Of a stretch of DNA of 37,132 nt, positions 1-8,558 are shown in pieces. The position numbers and the translations under genes were made by a program. Origin of the DNA: SZUA-287 sp036397975 (lineage in GTDB: Bacteria > Bacteroidota > Ignavibacteria > UBA10030 > UBA6906); contig DASWHW010000103.1 of the NCBI GenBank assembly GCA_036397975.1, positions 1 to 37,132 on the forward strand, read 5' to 3'. Numbering within the stretch: the stretch's first letter is position 1; every line of letters begins with the position of its first letter. The notes beneath the pieces are model-generated. The model was not told the origin of the DNA. It saw only the letters and a list, made by a program, of their open reading frames with translations, and ran no database searches.

Positions 1-2427
1 GAGGCGGAGGGAGTGTACCTCCTGGAACACCCGTTGAGACTTCGGGAAAAAACTCTCGTCGAAAACATGGGAATTGTCAGGATACCACTGGAAGTGTCTG
101 ACACCCGCTCATACCAGTTTACCGGATACAAGGTTGACACGGCTTATCAGGAAGCCCTTCAGACGATCCGGAACCTCAGTATGGATATGGAGAAAGCACC
201 TCTTCCGGTAAAGATTGGCGTTTGTGTGCGCGACTATGCGCAGACATATCGAATCTTCAAGCAATCGTTGGAGGAGATCGGACTTCCTGATATGGTTCAT
301 TTTATTCGCGGGGAGCCGGTGTTCGCGACTTCACCCGGGAAGCTGTGGATGTATTTCGCAGAGTGGGTGGAGAACAGTTTCAGCGTTTATAGGTTGATCA
401 GGATTCTTGAGTCTCCCGGCTTCCAGCGGGGCGATGTCGAGCCCAACGTCTTTCACAATGCAGTGAAGGCGATTCGTCGATCCGGGATTGCTCTCCATGA
501 TAAGCGATTCAAATCAACGTTGGCGAAGTTTCTCTCATCGGCAGGTGATGAAGACGAGGAAGCAATTGCCGAAAGCAAGGAAACCGATACTGCCGCTCTT
601 GCTCTCGCCGATGAATTTCACCGTGTTCACGTAGGAGCGACACCCACCGACCGACTGAAAGAACTCACCGGCCTGTTTATTACACGGGCAAGAATTCGAA
701 GCGAGTCCGATGCGATGGCTGTCGCACGGATAGAATCGATCGTCGAAACTCTCAATGATTCGGGCGTCCCGGCTCATGAAGGATTATCGCTCCAGGATTT
801 GGTAAGCATTGTCTCTGTCACGTTGGAAAGTCAATACGTGGGCAGAAAGCTTCCTGATTTTACTCGTCCGATCATGGGTGAACTCTCCGATTTGGTCTAT
901 TCAGAGTGGGATGTACTATATGTTCTTGGCATGAACGAGAAAGGTCTGCCTCGCCCCATTCACCAAAATCCGTTGTTGCTTGACCATGAAAAGCAACTTC
1001 TCCTGTCGGCGATTCCGAACGCTCACTTTTCGCTGAGGGAAGAGCGGCTGGTGGAGGGGCAGGCAGAATTTCAGAGACTGCTACAGCAGACGACGCAGAA
1101 GGTTGTCATGTCAGCCCCGCTGAAAGACTTAGCGACGGGACGAGAGTTGCTATCTTCGCGGTACCTTCTCCAGGAATGGAATTGTTTCTTCAAGACAAAT
1201 CTCGACTACCAGTTGCTCTCGTCAGAGTTGGGAAAGAACCCGCTCTCCCAAAACAATCACATCGCGTCGAACCCGGAAGAGGCCATTAGCAGATACGACC
1301 TGGGTGTTGCTGCGAGTCTTCGTCATGTGGATGATAACGTGAAGGATCCCCTTCTTTCAAGTGAGTTCCCATTTGCTAAGTCTGTTGCGGCTTTTCGGCA
1401 AGCCAGAAGAACGGCAAGTTCGTTCGACGAATACTGGGGCTTGATCAAACGGCGATCGACAGATACACTTCCGGTGCTCAGTGCTTCACGCATTTCTACC
1501 TGGACGAGATGTCCACATCAATACTTTTTGAAGTACGATCTTAAGCTCAACGAAGAGGAAGACTTTGACGCGCATGCCCTCGAGTGGCTTGACGCGATGC
1601 ACTACGGTAGTTTTCTCCACGAACTGTACCACAGGTTCTTCATCAAGCTCCGCGAAAAAAAGGGGGAAGGGTTCACCAAGGTCGTCGTGGGTGATCGGAA
1701 GATTCTTGACAAGGAGTTTGCGCAGCTGCTGGAAGAATACCAATCTGAATACCCGATGAACTCCGCTCCGCATGTTGTTACAACAGTTCGTCGTCTGGAG
1801 GATGACATTGCCGGATTCTTCGATCGTGAGTTGCTTGTTTCGAGAAAGCGTATGTTTGCAGAACTCTCGTTTGCGATGTCCTTTCGGGAAAAACGGAAAG
1901 GATTGCTGAAAAGAGACGAACCAGCAGAAATCCGGTTGCCGAACGGTGAGACGGCTCGCGTTCGTGGTTCAATCGACCGAGTCGATATTCAGGAGAATGG
2001 AAGGGTGCTGTTGATTGACTACAAGACAGGGAAGAGCGTCGCGCCTGTGGAGGGACAACCGTTCCTTGGTGGGAAACTTATTCAAGCCGGCTTATACAGC
2101 GAAATTGTGAATCAGATCGATGCGACGATTTCCGATCCCCAATTCATGTACTACTACGTCACCGGCAAGTCCGATTACTTCGAGCACACCATCGACTACC
2201 CGGAAGTGCGCGACCACTTCCTGAAGTTTCTTGAGGCTATTATCGGCGAATTGAAAAGCGGTAACAGCGTTCCGCGTGCTTCTTCCGAAAGAGATGACCC
2301 CGTGTGCGGATTTTGCGATTACTTTAACGTCTGCATGAACAGGCGAAAGTGGCTGGCGGACTTGCTGAAGCAGAAAGATAAACGCCACAGTCGGTTTGAG
2401 CAGATTGCAAAAGAGGAGCTGCTGTGA
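1..2427 (+). CDS. addB: AddB-type ATP-dependent nuclease subunit, 5' end missing
   Basis: The frame is open from the first base, so the true start lies upstream; about 808 codons are present. The product resembles the AddB/RexB subunit of the AddAB helicase-nuclease, which resects double-strand breaks for recombination. Counting from the GTG at 13, the C-terminal part carries a PD-(D/E)XK nuclease core: Asp655, then Asp669-Tyr-Lys671, and a QxxxY motif in GGKLIQAGLYSEI. It also has the four-cysteine iron-sulphur pattern of AddB: Cys500 ahead of the nuclease core, and Cys765, Cys768 and Cys774 (CxxC-x5-C) after it. The preceding part is helicase-like; the N-terminal ATP site, if there is one, is outside the window. 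The stop overlaps the next gene by 4 bp, indicating translational coupling with the AddA-type partner. The family call is firm; the symbol is by analogy. Confidence 0.85.
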   Translation, partial: EAEGVYLLEHPLRLREKTLVENMGIVRIPLEVSDTRSYQFTGYKVDTAYQEALQTIRNLSMDMEKAPLPVKIGVCVRDYAQTYRIFKQSLEEIGLPDMVHFIRGEPVFATSPGKLWMYFAEWVENSFSVYRLIRILESPGFQRGDVEPNVFHNAVKAIRRSGIALHDKRFKSTLAKFLSSAGDEDEEAIAESKETDTAALALADEFHRVHVGATPTDRLKELTGLFITRARIRSESDAMAVARIESIVETLNDSGVPAHEGLSLQDLVSIVSVTLESQYVGRKLPDFTRPIMGELSDLVYSEWDVLYVLGMNEKGLPRPIHQNPLLLDHEKQLLLSAIPNAHFSLREERLVEGQAEFQRLLQQTTQKVVMSAPLKDLATGRELLSSRYLLQEWNCFFKTNLDYQLLSSELGKNPLSQNNHIASNPEEAISRYDLGVAASLRHVDDNVKDPLLSSEFPFAKSVAAFRQARRTASSFDEYWGLIKRRSTDTLPVLSASRISTWTRCPHQYFLKYDLKLNEEEDFDAHALEWLDAMHYGSFLHELYHRFFIKLREKKGEGFTKVVVGDRKILDKEFAQLLEEYQSEYPMNSAPHVVTTVRRLEDDIAGFFDRELLVSRKRMFAELSFAMSFREKRKGLLKRDEPAEIRLPNGETARVRGSIDRVDIQENGRVLLIDYKTGKSVAPVEGQPFLGGKLIQAGLYSEIVNQIDATISDPQFMYYYVTGKSDYFEHTIDYPEVRDHFLKFLEAIIGELKSGNSVPRASSERDDPVCGFCDYFNVCMNRRKWLADLLKQKDKRHSRFEQIAKEELL

Positions 2428-5400
2428 AGAACAGGGACGCGAAGAGCAGAAACGCCGTGGTGACCGAACTTGATACGAACCTCTTTGTCGATGCAGGTGC
2501 GGGAAGCGGCAAAACTTCCGCGATGATCGCACGAATCATGATGCTTCTCATCCGTGGCTTGGCAGACGTACGCGAGGTCGTTGCAATCACGTTCACGAAC
2601 GAGGGGGCAGCAAGTCTCAAAAGTAGAATCCAGCATGAGCTTGAGAGGGCGGCACTTGAAGGATCGTACGCTTCACGAGGTGGTGATTACATCATGTTAT
2701 TGGATGAAGAGCGGGAAAGAGTGCACAGGGCACTCACGTTTCTTCCCCTGGCGCCATTCAACACGATTCACGGTTTCTGTGTGACCCTTCTTCAAGAGCG
2801 CCCCGTGGAGGCGGGGATCGATCCGCGGTTTGAAATGAATACGGAGGGAAACATCATCCCGACTCTCACACACGCATGGAAGAAATTTCTCTTTAACGCG
2901 GCAGAAAAGAATCACTCGTTTCTTCGTTATGCACTTGAGCGTGGTATTCATTTGGATAATGTGGAAGAAATGATTCGCCTTCGATGTGCGAACCCGGATC
3001 TGGAAATCTATTCGGAGGACTGCAACGAGCTCTCGCCGACGGAGATCGAGAAACGTTACCTGGAAGTGCAAAAGGTGGTGAAGGAACTCTACGCGAGGGT
3101 GGATACCCTCCGCAACGAGACCAATACGAAAGTAGGGCGTGACCGCCTTTCATGTGTTGAATCAATCTATGCCGCATGCGAGGCAAGCAAATCCCCGGAC
3201 AACCAGTTGCAGTTTCTGCTGCGAGAGCAAAAATCTCTGAACTGGAAGAAGCAATCACTTAGGTTTTTTGAAGAGAGGGTCACGAGAATCGCGGAGATCC
3301 GAACTCGAACCCAAAAGCAGACGAATGATGCGTATCATTCTCGCATCGCAGCATTCATCGAGGAATTTGTCGCATGGTTCTATCCACACAAACGACGGAC
3401 GTCGACTCTCGACTTTGACGACCTCCTCTTCTTCACACGCAACCTTCTGAAAGACAATATAGAGGTACGTGAATACTTCAAGGGGAGATTCAAATACCTT
3501 TGCGTTGACGAAACACAAGACACAGATCCATTGCAAACAGAAATTGTCTTTTTCCTTGCCGAGGACGCAGGATCAACCGCGCAAAAATGGAACGAAGTGA
3601 CTCTCCGAAAAGGGAAATTGTTTCTCGTGGGAGACCCGAAACAATCAATCTATAAGTTCCGTCGTGCCGATATACAGATGTATGAAGAAGCCAAGAAGAT
3701 TGTCCGGAAACAGGGGGGAAAGCTGCTTAATCTCGAGAGCAACTTTCGCTCGTCCGCTCCAATCATCGATTTTGTGAATGGCCACTTTGCCTCTTCATTT
3801 CAACGGCTGGAGCAACACCGTGCCCAAGGGATTCACCCGGAATACGTTCCTTTGACGGTGGGATCTTCCCAAACGACAAAACTCCCGAACCATGTTTATG
3901 AAATCCAGACTCCGCTCATGGGTAAGGCGGCGAGCAGGAGTGAGTATTACATGCAAGAGGCAGAATCCGTTGTATCATTTATTCATTGGCTTGCGGGTTC
4001 TTCAGGCCCTCATATTGTGGACGCATCATCGGGGAAGAACCGACCAATTGTTTTGAAAGACATCATGGTCTTGATGCGTTCCACCACCCACTATGGAGTC
4101 TACGATAGATCGCTTGAGGATGCAGGCATTCCGCACTTTCAGGTTGGAGGCAAGGCTTTTTTCGATTCTGAAGACGTCCGGGGACTGGTATTCGCACTGA
4201 GAGCGGTGGATGATCCGACAAATACCGTTGCCCTGTTTGGCGCGCTCAAGTCCCCGGTGTTCGGATTCAGCGATCAGGATGTTTATGACTTTGTCTCTTC
4301 CGGTCGCCCACTTTCTCTGTTTTCTTCCGAGGAGAAGGAACCGTTGCCGGTGAACCAGGCACTTCGGTTTCTCCGGACGCTTCACAGGAATAAGGACTTC
4401 CTCCGGGCATCAGGTGTTGTCAAGGAGGTGTTTAATCAAACCGGCATGTGTCACGTTGTCCTTACTGAGCCCAACGGATTACAGAAGAGCGCGAAGTACT
4501 TCAGATTTCTGGAACTGGTGCATGATGTGGAGCGTGATCAGAAACTGTCTTTCAGGGGAGTGGTGGAAAGTGTCGGAAGAATTATGGACATGGACGACCC
4601 TCAACTCGCCAACGTTACGATCTCGCCATCGGGAGAGAATGCCGTAAAGTTCTCAACGATTCACCGCGCTAAAGGCCTCGAGGCACCTGTTGTCATTCTC
4701 GCGGATGGCAAGTCTCGGGAATACAAACGACAACCCGCAAACATCGTCTTAAGAGATCGCGGAAAGATCGTCATACCCTTTGGCAGCAACGGCGGTTTTT
4801 ATTCTCTTGAAAGAGAAACGTTGGAAGCACTGGAAGAAGATAGAGAGCTGTGTGAATCGGAGAGATTGCGATATGTTGCAGCCACGAGAGCACGGGACAT
4901 TCTAGCAATTTGCGTTCCTTCGCCGGAAGGAGGGCAGGATACGTTTTTTGGGAAATTCGCTTCAAATTCGTTGAATCCCATTGTTAAGGCATTCGGTAAG
5001 GCTGGAGCACAGGGCATTGTTGAAAAGAAGCACAAAAGAACTATCGATCTCTTAAACACTTTTTTGAGAGCGATAAAGGCGAGGGAGGAAAATTGGAAAA
5101 ACGTCAGAGTCAGCTTGGAGAAGAACCGTAGTCCATTTGTTGGCGTTCATGACGCAATGGACCTGGATGAATCTCTTTTTCAACGAGGTCAGAAATCGAA
5201 AGGAAAAGCTTTTGGACGGATTCTTCATCGGATCATGGAGAATTACATTACGAACAAGGAATTCAAGATTGATACGGTGCTTGATCAGTGGATGGAAGAG
5301 GAGGAAGTGAGAAAATCGCTTCGCGCTGATATTCTCCAATCATTCAGTGAATTGAAGAAACATCCGCACGTTAAAGAGGCGATGACTTCTCCGCAGAGCT

Positions 5401-5657
5401 ATGCGGAGTGGGAATTCTTCCTTCAACGAGAGAATGAAATTCTGAATGGTGTGATTGATTTGGTGTACAAGACCGAGGGTGGATCGTGGAGAATCGTGGA
5501 CTTCAAGACCGATGACACGAGCGACAATTCTCGCAAGAAGGAATTAGACGCATTGTATCAAAAGCAGTTGAGTCTTTACGCGGAGGCCTTCGAAGAGGTT
5601 ACCGGAAACAAAGTTCACGATAGCACCATCATCTATATAGAAGAATTGTCAGCGTAA
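2424..5657 (+). CDS. addA: AddA-type UvrD-family helicase-nuclease
   Basis: A 1077-aa superfamily 1 helicase with a C-terminal nuclease, the expected partner of the preceding AddB-type protein in RecBCD-like break processing. Visible motifs in order: Walker A DAGAGSGKT at residues 23-31; Walker B Asp362-Glu363 (VDETQD); motif III VGDPKQS at 402-408; motif IV around LESNFRSS; motif V STIHRAKGLE from about 744; motif VI RYVAATRARD. The C-terminus holds a PD-(D/E)XK core with Asp1012 and Asp1026-Phe-Lys1028, followed by KQLSLYAEAF (QxxxY). The start is GTG inside the stop region of addB (GTGA overlap), which leaves no room for another start and implies coupling. The length is slightly below the usual 1200 aa for AddA. 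All helicase and nuclease residues expected for activity are present. Confidence 0.88.
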   Translation: MKNRDAKSRNAVVTELDTNLFVDAGAGSGKTSAMIARIMMLLIRGLADVREVVAITFTNEGAASLKSRIQHELERAALEGSYASRGGDYIMLLDEERERVHRALTFLPLAPFNTIHGFCVTLLQERPVEAGIDPRFEMNTEGNIIPTLTHAWKKFLFNAAEKNHSFLRYALERGIHLDNVEEMIRLRCANPDLEIYSEDCNELSPTEIEKRYLEVQKVVKELYARVDTLRNETNTKVGRDRLSCVESIYAACEASKSPDNQLQFLLREQKSLNWKKQSLRFFEERVTRIAEIRTRTQKQTNDAYHSRIAAFIEEFVAWFYPHKRRTSTLDFDDLLFFTRNLLKDNIEVREYFKGRFKYLCVDETQDTDPLQTEIVFFLAEDAGSTAQKWNEVTLRKGKLFLVGDPKQSIYKFRRADIQMYEEAKKIVRKQGGKLLNLESNFRSSAPIIDFVNGHFASSFQRLEQHRAQGIHPEYVPLTVGSSQTTKLPNHVYEIQTPLMGKAASRSEYYMQEAESVVSFIHWLAGSSGPHIVDASSGKNRPIVLKDIMVLMRSTTHYGVYDRSLEDAGIPHFQVGGKAFFDSEDVRGLVFALRAVDDPTNTVALFGALKSPVFGFSDQDVYDFVSSGRPLSLFSSEEKEPLPVNQALRFLRTLHRNKDFLRASGVVKEVFNQTGMCHVVLTEPNGLQKSAKYFRFLELVHDVERDQKLSFRGVVESVGRIMDMDDPQLANVTISPSGENAVKFSTIHRAKGLEAPVVILADGKSREYKRQPANIVLRDRGKIVIPFGSNGGFYSLERETLEALEEDRELCESERLRYVAATRARDILAICVPSPEGGQDTFFGKFASNSLNPIVKAFGKAGAQGIVEKKHKRTIDLLNTFLRAIKAREENWKNVRVSLEKNRSPFVGVHDAMDLDESLFQRGQKSKGKAFGRILHRIMENYITNKEFKIDTVLDQWMEEEEVRKSLRADILQSFSELKKHPHVKEAMTSPQSYAEWEFFLQRENEILNGVIDLVYKTEGGSWRIVDFKTDDTSDNSRKKELDALYQKQLSLYAEAFEEVTGNKVHDSTIIYIEELSA

Positions 5658-5749
5658 GCCTTCTGTTGCCCCTGCAACCATTTTTTTCTACATTGACGTA
5701 CGCGCCGAGCGCAATCCTGCCCAGTACATTCTCACGAAAAGGAAATCTC

Positions 5750-6916
5750 ATGCATATCGCCAGACGAATGTCCACACTTGGAACGGAAACGGCTTTTGAA
5801 GTGCTCGCGAAAGCACGTGCGCTGGAGGCACAAGGCCGAAAAATCATTCACCTGGAAATCGGCGAACCTGATTTCAATACCCCCGAAAACATCCGTGCCG
5901 CGGCCAAAAAGGCTCTGGACAATGGGTACACGCATTATGGGCCAGCGCCGGGGTTACCGGAGCTACGTTCCATTATTGCCGCTTACATGTCGAAACATCT
6001 CGGAGTTTCATATTCGGATTCCCAGGTGGTGGTCACCCCGGGAGGCAAGCCAATCATGTTCTTTTCGATTCTTGCATGTGTGGATGAAGGCGATGAAGTG
6101 ATCTACCCCAATCCGGGATTTCCCATCTACGAGTCTGTCATAAATCTTGCCGGCGCGAAGCCTGTCCCGCTGGTGCTGAAAGAGGGCACAGGGTTCCGTT
6201 TCGATATCGCTGATCTAAGGAGACTCATCACGCCAAAAACAAGGATGTTGATTATCAATACGCCACAGAATCCGACGGGAGGGATACTCACGCGTCAAGA
6301 TGTACAGCAGATTGCCGAACTCGCGGTGAAACACGATCTCATCGTTCTCTCTGACGAGATCTACAGCCGGATCCTCTACGATGGGTTCGTCCATACGAGT
6401 GTCACGCAGTTCCCCGGGATGCCGGAGCGAACTATTGTTCTTGACGGTTTTTCAAAAACCTATGCTATGACCGGATGGCGGCTGGGTTTCGGGGTGATGC
6501 CGGAAAAACTTGTCCCCTACATTGCCCAACTGCAAATCAACAGCACTTCATGCACTGCAAGTTTTTCGCAGATTGCAGCTGCTGAAGCTCTCACCGGTCC
6601 CCAAACGGATGTGGACGCAATGGTAGTGGAATTCAAACGGAGGCGTGATGTGATCGTGGACGGTCTCAACGTCATTCCTGGATTCCGATGCCATAAACCG
6701 CTAGGCGCGTTCTACGTTTTCCCCAATATCACGGAAACAGGAAAATCCTCGAAAGAGCTGTCGGAGTTGTTGCTGAATGAAGCTGGCGTTGCCTGCCTTG
6801 CCGGGACTGCATTTGGAAGATTTGGCGAAGGATACCTTCGTTTTTCGTACGCAAACTCGGTGGAGAATATCGAGGCGGCCCTGAAAAGCATAGGAGAGCT
6901 CGTCAAGAAGTTGTAA
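5750..6916 (+). CDS. Class I/II PLP-dependent aminotransferase (aspartate aminotransferase-like)
   Basis: A 388-aa fold-type I aminotransferase, probably cytosolic, interconverting an amino acid and a 2-oxo acid with glutamate/2-oxoglutarate. The Schiff-base lysine is Lys236 in GFSKTYAMTGWRLG, and NTPQNPTGG supplies the conserved cofactor/substrate-binding asparagine region. The frame extends upstream to 5666, but ATG 5750 (MHIARRMS) is preferred because an AAAAGG Shine-Dalgarno site (5737-5742) precedes it and the family normally starts this close to the first helix. The gene lies 92 bp after addA and is convergent with the epimerase, with only 11 bp between their stops, so any terminator there must be very compact; none is visible. 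Substrate specificity (aspartate, alanine or aromatic) cannot be read from the sequence. Confidence 0.85.
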   Translation: MHIARRMSTLGTETAFEVLAKARALEAQGRKIIHLEIGEPDFNTPENIRAAAKKALDNGYTHYGPAPGLPELRSIIAAYMSKHLGVSYSDSQVVVTPGGKPIMFFSILACVDEGDEVIYPNPGFPIYESVINLAGAKPVPLVLKEGTGFRFDIADLRRLITPKTRMLIINTPQNPTGGILTRQDVQQIAELAVKHDLIVLSDEIYSRILYDGFVHTSVTQFPGMPERTIVLDGFSKTYAMTGWRLGFGVMPEKLVPYIAQLQINSTSCTASFSQIAAAEALTGPQTDVDAMVVEFKRRRDVIVDGLNVIPGFRCHKPLGAFYVFPNITETGKSSKELSELLLNEAGVACLAGTAFGRFGEGYLRFSYANSVENIEAALKSIGELVKKL

Positions 6917-6927
6917 ACAGCTAATTC

Positions 6928-7908
6928 TCATCCAGCATTTCTAGTAACGGGTGCCGGGGTTCCCAGAAGCCACCGGTAATACCGGCCCAATCCCTCAATG
7001 AAGCTTACCTGTGGCTCGTACCCGAGGAGTTTGTGCGCCTTGCGGATGTCTGCACAACTCCGGTATACTTCAGAAGGAGGCATGGGGGATTCCACTCTAA
7101 TAGCTTTTCTTCCAGAGCGAATTTCCAGTTGCTGCACGAGTTTTTCCAAAGACATCGAGCGCCCCTCCCCGATATTTATCACCTCGTATCCTTTGACGCG
7201 TTCGATGGCGCTTACTATCCCCTCTACCACGTCGTCGATGTAGACGTAGTCCCTTTTTGAAGCGCCATTCCCAAAAAACTGAATAGGCCGGTTGTTCATG
7301 ATTGCATCGATCATCAGAGCAATGGCGGCATCAGGGCGCTGCCTCGGTCCGTACACATTGAAAAGACGGAGGCAGTATGCATCGATTCCATGTGTTGCGT
7401 TGTACGCGTGACAAAGATTCTCGGCAGCGACTTTCGAAACGGCGTAGGGTGAAAGAGGCTGGTGCAATGCGTCTGATTCTTCTGCCGCTGGTTTCGTGAG
7501 ATTTCCGTACACCGCACACGAAGAGGCGAGAACGATTTTTCTCGGCCCCACCAACCGCATCGCCTCCAAAACGCTCAGGGTTCCCTGGACATTTGTCTCC
7601 ATGAACAACCTGGGCTCTTCAAACGAAGCCAGGGAATCTGTCCGACCCGCGAGGTGAACCACCAGATCAATTCGATCACGCAGGAAGCACTCGGCCAAAA
7701 GAGACTCATCCAGGATATCCCCCTCCACTATAGAGAGGGCGATTTCATTGCCCGCGGATTCGATATTCCGCCACTTCAGTTGTGGATCATACGAGTCGTT
7801 GAAGTTGTCGATAAGCGTAACCCAGCAGCCGAGCTGAAGCAGACGCTCCACCACGTGAGAACCGATAAACCCCGCGCCGCCAGTGACAGCAATGCGCTTA
7901 GCGGCCAT
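6928..7908 (-). CDS. NAD-dependent epimerase/dehydratase (nucleotide-sugar 4-epimerase-like)
   Basis: A 326-aa extended short-chain dehydrogenase/reductase of the GalE / UDP-glucuronate epimerase type. The Rossmann motif TGGAGFIG lies near residues 9-16. SSCAVYG near 129-135 and YAVSK (Tyr155, Lys159) form the Ser/Tyr/Lys catalytic set. RLFNVYGPRQRPD and KRDYVYIDDVV are the usual sugar-nucleotide-binding segments of C4 epimerases. Two starts are possible: GTG at 7914 and ATG at 7908. The ATG is preferred because the GAAAGAG purine run sits about 5 nt before it. The gene is divergent from the giant glycosyltransferase gene and would plausibly supply an epimerised UDP-hexose, UDP-uronic acid or UDP-HexNAc to it. 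The exact substrate is not decidable here. Confidence 0.85.
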   Translation of the reverse strand: MAAKRIAVTGGAGFIGSHVVERLLQLGCWVTLIDNFNDSYDPQLKWRNIESAGNEIALSIVEGDILDESLLAECFLRDRIDLVVHLAGRTDSLASFEEPRLFMETNVQGTLSVLEAMRLVGPRKIVLASSCAVYGNLTKPAAEESDALHQPLSPYAVSKVAAENLCHAYNATHGIDAYCLRLFNVYGPRQRPDAAIALMIDAIMNNRPIQFFGNGASKRDYVYIDDVVEGIVSAIERVKGYEVINIGEGRSMSLEKLVQQLEIRSGRKAIRVESPMPPSEVYRSCADIRKAHKLLGYEPQVSFIEGLGRYYRWLLGTPAPVTRNAG

Positions 7909-7995
7909 CGCCACTCTTTCTTAGGAGGCCAAATTTCATTCCTCAGAAAACTCAAGAAACGTGCCGCTGCTGTGATTGGAAACGCGGTGATCTTT

Positions 7996-8033
7996 TGATA
8001 TCCGTTCATGTGGCGGCCCGTGAGCGGATATCA
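7996..8033. repeat. 9-bp perfect inverted repeat in the divergent intergenic region
   Basis: TGATATCCG (7996-8004) is matched by CGGATATCA (8025-8033) with a 20-bp spacer. It lies about 90 bp upstream of the minus-strand epimerase and about 530 bp upstream of the giant gene. The arms have the size of an operator for a dimeric regulator, or could form a stem-loop in an RNA. Two related words, TCATGTGGCG and TCACATGGCG, lie in and just after the spacer. There is no T-run, so it is not a typical intrinsic terminator. Confidence 0.45.
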
Positions 8034-8169
8034 TTCCACTCACATGGCGAATATTAACCCACAATCCCTGTATTTTCGTCAAACGAATACACTAAAAGTC
8101 TACATTTCCCAAGCACGGGGTTTGCACAAAACTTTTAGGAATTGCAAAAGGAAGAGAAGGAAGAGGGGC

Positions 8170-8355
8170 ATGGGAAATTTTGCATTTGCAGATGTTGCTG
8201 GCTATGTCGCATCCCGACACCTGCAGGCCATCCGCGCGACAGGTAATGAAGTTATTGTTGCCCTCAATCCCCACGACGAATATGTTCTGGAACGACATAC
8301 ATACCAGCCACGGGCAGGGCAACTCGTGGGGGTTTTGGAGTCGAAGCGGCACTAG
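8170..8355 (+). pseudogene. Truncated WlbA/WbpB-type Gfo/Idh/MocA oxidoreductase remnant
   Basis: Translation from ATG 8170 gives 61 residues whose first 40 or so follow the N-terminus of UDP-N-acetylglucosaminuronate 3-dehydrogenases (WlbA/WbpB family): an NFA start, AGYVASRHLQAI, TGNEVIVAL and NPHDEYVL, against the family pattern NFALIG-AAGYIAPRH-x-AI-TGN-x-A-D. The family runs beyond 300 aa, but here similarity fades after the HDEYVL segment and a stop occurs at 8353-8355. No continuation was recognised in the other two frames. One dinucleotide-binding-loop glycine appears replaced by Asp (FADVAG). A strong purine-rich ribosome-binding site (GGAAGAGGGG) is still present. The call rests on remembered family patterns rather than an alignment. 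A coincidental small ORF is the alternative. Confidence 0.6.
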
Positions 8356-8558
8356 CAAACTTCCTTCCGGGTCCATCAGATTCACAACGGTTTTTGCGTG
8401 TGCGAAAGTGGGTGCAAATTGGACCTCTTGGTCAATATTATCCTTTTAGACCCTTCGATTTTTGCAGTTTTCATCCAGAATTAACCAATACGCCGTGGCA
8501 CTGATGTTGAACATTGTAGTTTGTTCATTCTGCCCTTTCACGAGCGCGAGTCTGGTGC

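Larger units (their letters stand above)
7909..8558. other. 650-bp divergent intergenic region
   Basis: Apart from the inverted repeat at 7996-8033 and the dehydrogenase remnant at 8170-8355, the stretch has no recognisable gene. At 8496-8511 there is a TGGCAC-N5-TTGAA sequence that resembles a sigma-54 -24/-12 promoter but has GA in place of the essential GC. It lies 48 bp before the giant gene and is only a weak candidate. No intrinsic terminator was seen. Promoters for the epimerase and the giant gene must lie here. Confidence 0.5.

Noticed and set aside
5666..5749. Upstream extension of the aminotransferase to 5666
   Set aside because: The extra 28 residues are not family-like, and a ribosome-binding site fits ATG 5750.
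6917..6927. Terminator between the convergent aminotransferase and epimerase genes
   Set aside because: Only 11 bp lie between the stops and no stem-loop with a T-run is visible.
8496..8511. TGGCAC-N5-TTGAA before the giant gene as a sigma-54 promoter
   Set aside because: The near-invariant GC of the -12 element is GA here, so it does not meet the minimum pattern.
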